Made by a program: the position numbers and the translations under genes. DNA of 32,883 nt from Enterobacteriaceae bacterium UBA3516 (GTDB lineage Bacteria > Pseudomonadota > Gammaproteobacteria > Enterobacterales > Enterobacteriaceae), in contig DFPL01000222.1 of NCBI GenBank assembly GCA_002377245.1, positions 1 to 32,883 on the forward strand, given 5' to 3'. Positions 30,969-32,883 of the stretch are shown here, in pieces; position 1 is the stretch's first letter; each line of letters opens with the position of its first letter. Below the pieces are notes generated by a model. It searched no databases. It saw nothing but the letters and a program-made list of their open reading frames with translations, and was not told the DNA's origin.

Positions 30969-31580
30969 ATGACTGATAACCTGCAACTTCAAGAACTCGT
31001 TCACGCCTGTCACTGGATTGGTCAGAAGGGGTGGTCCCCCGCAACCGGTGGCAACATGTCGGTGCGCGAAGATACACAATGGTGCTGGCTGAGTGAATCC
31101 GGCAAAGATAAAGGCAGCCTGACTCCCGCCGATTTTCTGCAGGTCTCCATTGCCGACAACCACGCGCCATCCGGGCGTAAACCGTCGGCGGAAACCGGAT
31201 TGCATACGCTGATTTATCGCCTGTTCCCGGATGCCGCTGCCGTGTTGCATGTTCACACGGTCAATGCCACGGTACTGTCTCGCGTGGAGCGGGCGCCGGA
31301 GTTGCTCATCAGCGGCTTTGAAATGCAAAAATCCCTGCGCGGGCAAACGACGCATCTTGATACCGTGCCGATTGCTATTTTCGATAACTCTCAGGATATT
31401 GATGCCCTCGCCCGCCAAATCGCGCATTATGCGCAAACGCGCCCGCTTAACTACGGCTTTTTACTGCGGGGTCACGGTCTGACCTGCTGGGGGCGTGATG
31501 TGGCGGAAGCCCGTCGACACCTCGAAGGGCTGGAATTCCTGTTTGAATGCGAAATGCAGCGACGGCTGCTGGAGAAATGA
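30969..31580 (+). CDS. mtnB: Methylthioribulose-1-phosphate dehydratase MtnB
   Basis: Class II aldolase-fold zinc enzyme that dehydrates 5-methylthioribulose 1-phosphate to the 2,3-diketo compound in the methionine salvage pathway. 203 residues. The fold is recognised by GWSPATGGNMSVR (phosphate and sugar binding), SAETGLHTLIYR with a catalytic acid, VLHVHTVNATVLSR (His94 and His96, zinc ligands) and LLRGHGLTCWG (third histidine). AAAGGAAGACC precedes the ATG. It is the first gene of mtnBCD. Confidence 0.94.
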   Translation: MTDNLQLQELVHACHWIGQKGWSPATGGNMSVREDTQWCWLSESGKDKGSLTPADFLQVSIADNHAPSGRKPSAETGLHTLIYRLFPDAAAVLHVHTVNATVLSRVERAPELLISGFEMQKSLRGQTTHLDTVPIAIFDNSQDIDALARQIAHYAQTRPLNYGFLLRGHGLTCWGRDVAEARRHLEGLEFLFECEMQRRLLEK

Positions 31581-32269
31581 TGATCCGAGCGATTGTAACC
31601 GACATTGAAGGCACCACCAGCGATATCCGCTTTGTGCACAACGTGTTATTTCCTTACGCCCGCGAACGCCTGCCGGCGCTTCTCGCTGCGCAGCAATATG
31701 GTGAGCCGGTGAAAACCATCCTCGACAATCTGCGCGAAGAGATCGGCCAACCCGATGCCTCCACCGCCAGCCTGCTTGATACCTTGCTGGCGTTTATGGA
31801 TGAAGATCGTAAATCGACGGCGCTGAAAGCCCTGCAGGGGATTGTCTGGCGTGACGGTTATGTTAACGGCGACTTCACCGGCCATCTTTACCCGGATGTT
31901 CTGCCTGCTCTGGAGCAATGGAAAGGCAAAGGCATTGATTTATATGTTTATTCCTCTGGCTCCGTAGCAGCGCAAAAACTGTTATTTGGCTACAGCGACG
32001 AAGGTGATATTACTCATCTGTTCAGCGGCTATTTCGACACCCTGGTGGGGGCGAAGCGCGAAGTGCAGTCGTATCGCAATATTGCTGAACAGTTGGGCGT
32101 TCCTGCGGCGCAGATCCTGTTCCTCTCTGATATCCATCAGGAGTTGGACGCCGCCGAAGCGGCCGGTTTGCGTACCGTACAGCTGATTCGTGGCGACAAT
32201 GACGCCGCCAGCCATCATCACCAGGTTCCCTCTTTCGACCATATTAAGCCGGAGCAGATCCCGTCATGA
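31580..32269 (+). CDS. mtnC: Enolase-phosphatase MtnC (E1)
   Basis: Bifunctional HAD-family enzyme that enolises and dephosphorylates 2,3-diketo-5-methylthiopentyl 1-phosphate to acireductone. The 229-residue product begins MIRAIVTDIEGTTSDIRF with the nucleophile Asp8 and Glu10; SSGSVAAQKLLF is the second HAD motif; LFLSDIHQELDAAEAAGL carries the Mg-binding acids. I start at the second of two adjacent ATGs (31580), five bases from GGAG; it overlaps the mtnB stop by one base. The stop overlaps mtnD by four. Confidence 0.94.
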   Translation: MIRAIVTDIEGTTSDIRFVHNVLFPYARERLPALLAAQQYGEPVKTILDNLREEIGQPDASTASLLDTLLAFMDEDRKSTALKALQGIVWRDGYVNGDFTGHLYPDVLPALEQWKGKGIDLYVYSSGSVAAQKLLFGYSDEGDITHLFSGYFDTLVGAKREVQSYRNIAEQLGVPAAQILFLSDIHQELDAAEAAGLRTVQLIRGDNDAASHHHQVPSFDHIKPEQIPS

Positions 32270-32808
32270 GCGCACTGACCATTTATTCAGACAAGGACGC
32301 CAGCCAGCCAACCTGGCAGAGCACCGACGCCACCGAGATTCAGCAGAAGCTGAACGCGAAGGACGTTCGCTTTGAGCGCTGGGAAGCCGACCGCGACCTG
32401 GGCGCTGACCCGTCACCAGAAACGGTGATTACCGCTTATCAGCACGCCATCGACAGGCTGGTTGAAGAAAAAGGTTACCAGAGCTGGGACGTCATCAGCC
32501 TGCGCGCCGATAACCCGCAGAAAGAAGCGCTGCGTGCCAAATTCCTCAACGAACACACCCACGGCGAAGATGAAGTCCGCTTCTTTGTGGAAGGTGCCGG
32601 GCTGTTCTGCCTGCACATCGGCAACGAGGTCTACCAGGTGCTGTGCGAAAAAAACGACCTGATCTCGGTGCCCGCCGGCACCCCGCACTGGTTTGATATG
32701 GGCTCAGAGCCGAACTTCACCGCCATCCGCATCTTCGACAACCCGGAAGGCTGGATTGCCCAGTTCACCGGCGATGCCATTGCGGACGGGTATCCGAGAC
32801 TGGCGTGA
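32266..32808 (+). CDS. mtnD: Acireductone dioxygenase MtnD
   Basis: Cupin metalloenzyme. With Fe(II) it makes formate and 4-methylthio-2-oxobutanoate, the methionine precursor; with Ni(II) the Klebsiella enzyme gives an off-pathway product with CO release. The 180 residues match Klebsiella ARD. The metal ligands are His97, His99 and Glu103 in EHTHGEDEVRFFVEG and His141 in PAGTPHWFDMG. It starts at the ATGA overlap with mtnC. The kinase and isomerase genes (mtnK, mtnA) that feed the pathway are not in the window. Confidence 0.95.
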   Translation: MSALTIYSDKDASQPTWQSTDATEIQQKLNAKDVRFERWEADRDLGADPSPETVITAYQHAIDRLVEEKGYQSWDVISLRADNPQKEALRAKFLNEHTHGEDEVRFFVEGAGLFCLHIGNEVYQVLCEKNDLISVPAGTPHWFDMGSEPNFTAIRIFDNPEGWIAQFTGDAIADGYPRLA

Positions 32809-32883
32809 CATTTACTCCTCTCCCTTGTGGGCTGAGGAATCCCCAGAAAAAATGTATGCACGGACAGTCCCCTCGCCCCACCG

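Noticed and set aside
1..32883. CRISPR arrays, tRNA or rRNA genes, prophage or insertion sequences
   Set aside because: No regularly spaced repeats, no cloverleaf sequences, no transposase or integrase reading frames were seen in the translations or intergenic DNA.

Overview
The window reads as a chromosomal segment of an Enterobacteriaceae genome close to Enterobacter, Lelliottia, Leclercia or Klebsiella. Nearly every gene has the length and motifs of its E. coli or Salmonella counterpart, and the order follows the E. coli cobC-to-ybdL segment. CobD and the methionine-salvage genes mtnBCD, both absent from E. coli K-12, point to the Enterobacter/Klebsiella side. I see no phage, IS element, plasmid gene, CRISPR array, tRNA or rRNA.

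Layout: 1-1513 holds the end of cobD and divergent cobC (cobalamin synthesis). 1770-8142 is the rsfS-rlmH-mrdA-mrdB-rlpA-dacA group (ribosome silencing and methylation, then the elongasome and septal wall enzymes). 8245-11669 is ybeD, lipB, a LysR regulator (ybeF) and lipA, i.e. lipoate synthesis plus neighbours. 11744-13596 is tatE, ybeM, crcB and cspE. 13784-20424 is a minus-strand copper/silver efflux operon (unknown exported protein, cusF, cusC-like, cusB, cusA) at the place where E. coli has pagP. 20805-24453 is dcuC, rna, rnk, a possible 29-residue membrane peptide and uspG. 24574-26953 is the peroxide-reducing pair ahpC-ahpF. 27830-29664 is ybdN-ybdM, homologues of IbrA/IbrB. 29671-32808 is methionine salvage: ybdL, and divergent mtnB-mtnC-mtnD behind a tandem MetJ operator.

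The most distinctive things seen are: (1) an ERIC element directly after ahpC, with one and perhaps two internally deleted ERIC remnants around ahpF, plus an intrinsic terminator between ahpC and ahpF; (2) an 876-base gap upstream of ahpC with an unrecognised 54-codon hydrophobic ORF and, on the other strand, a structured RNA candidate ending in an intrinsic terminator, an arrangement reminiscent of type I toxin-antitoxin loci; (3) a CusB that carries a complete C-terminal CusF-like metal-binding domain in addition to a free CusF, in an operon without CusRS; (4) a tandem met box in the ybdL/mtnB divergent promoter; (5) a 14-base perfect palindrome in AT-rich DNA before ybdN.

Annotation is from reading translated motifs and from memory of family members; no database search was run. 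Start codons were adjusted for ybeM, cusB, the cusC-like gene, cusF, the exported protein, dcuC, uspG, ybdN, ybdM and mtnC, where an internal start had the better ribosome binding site or matched the family length.
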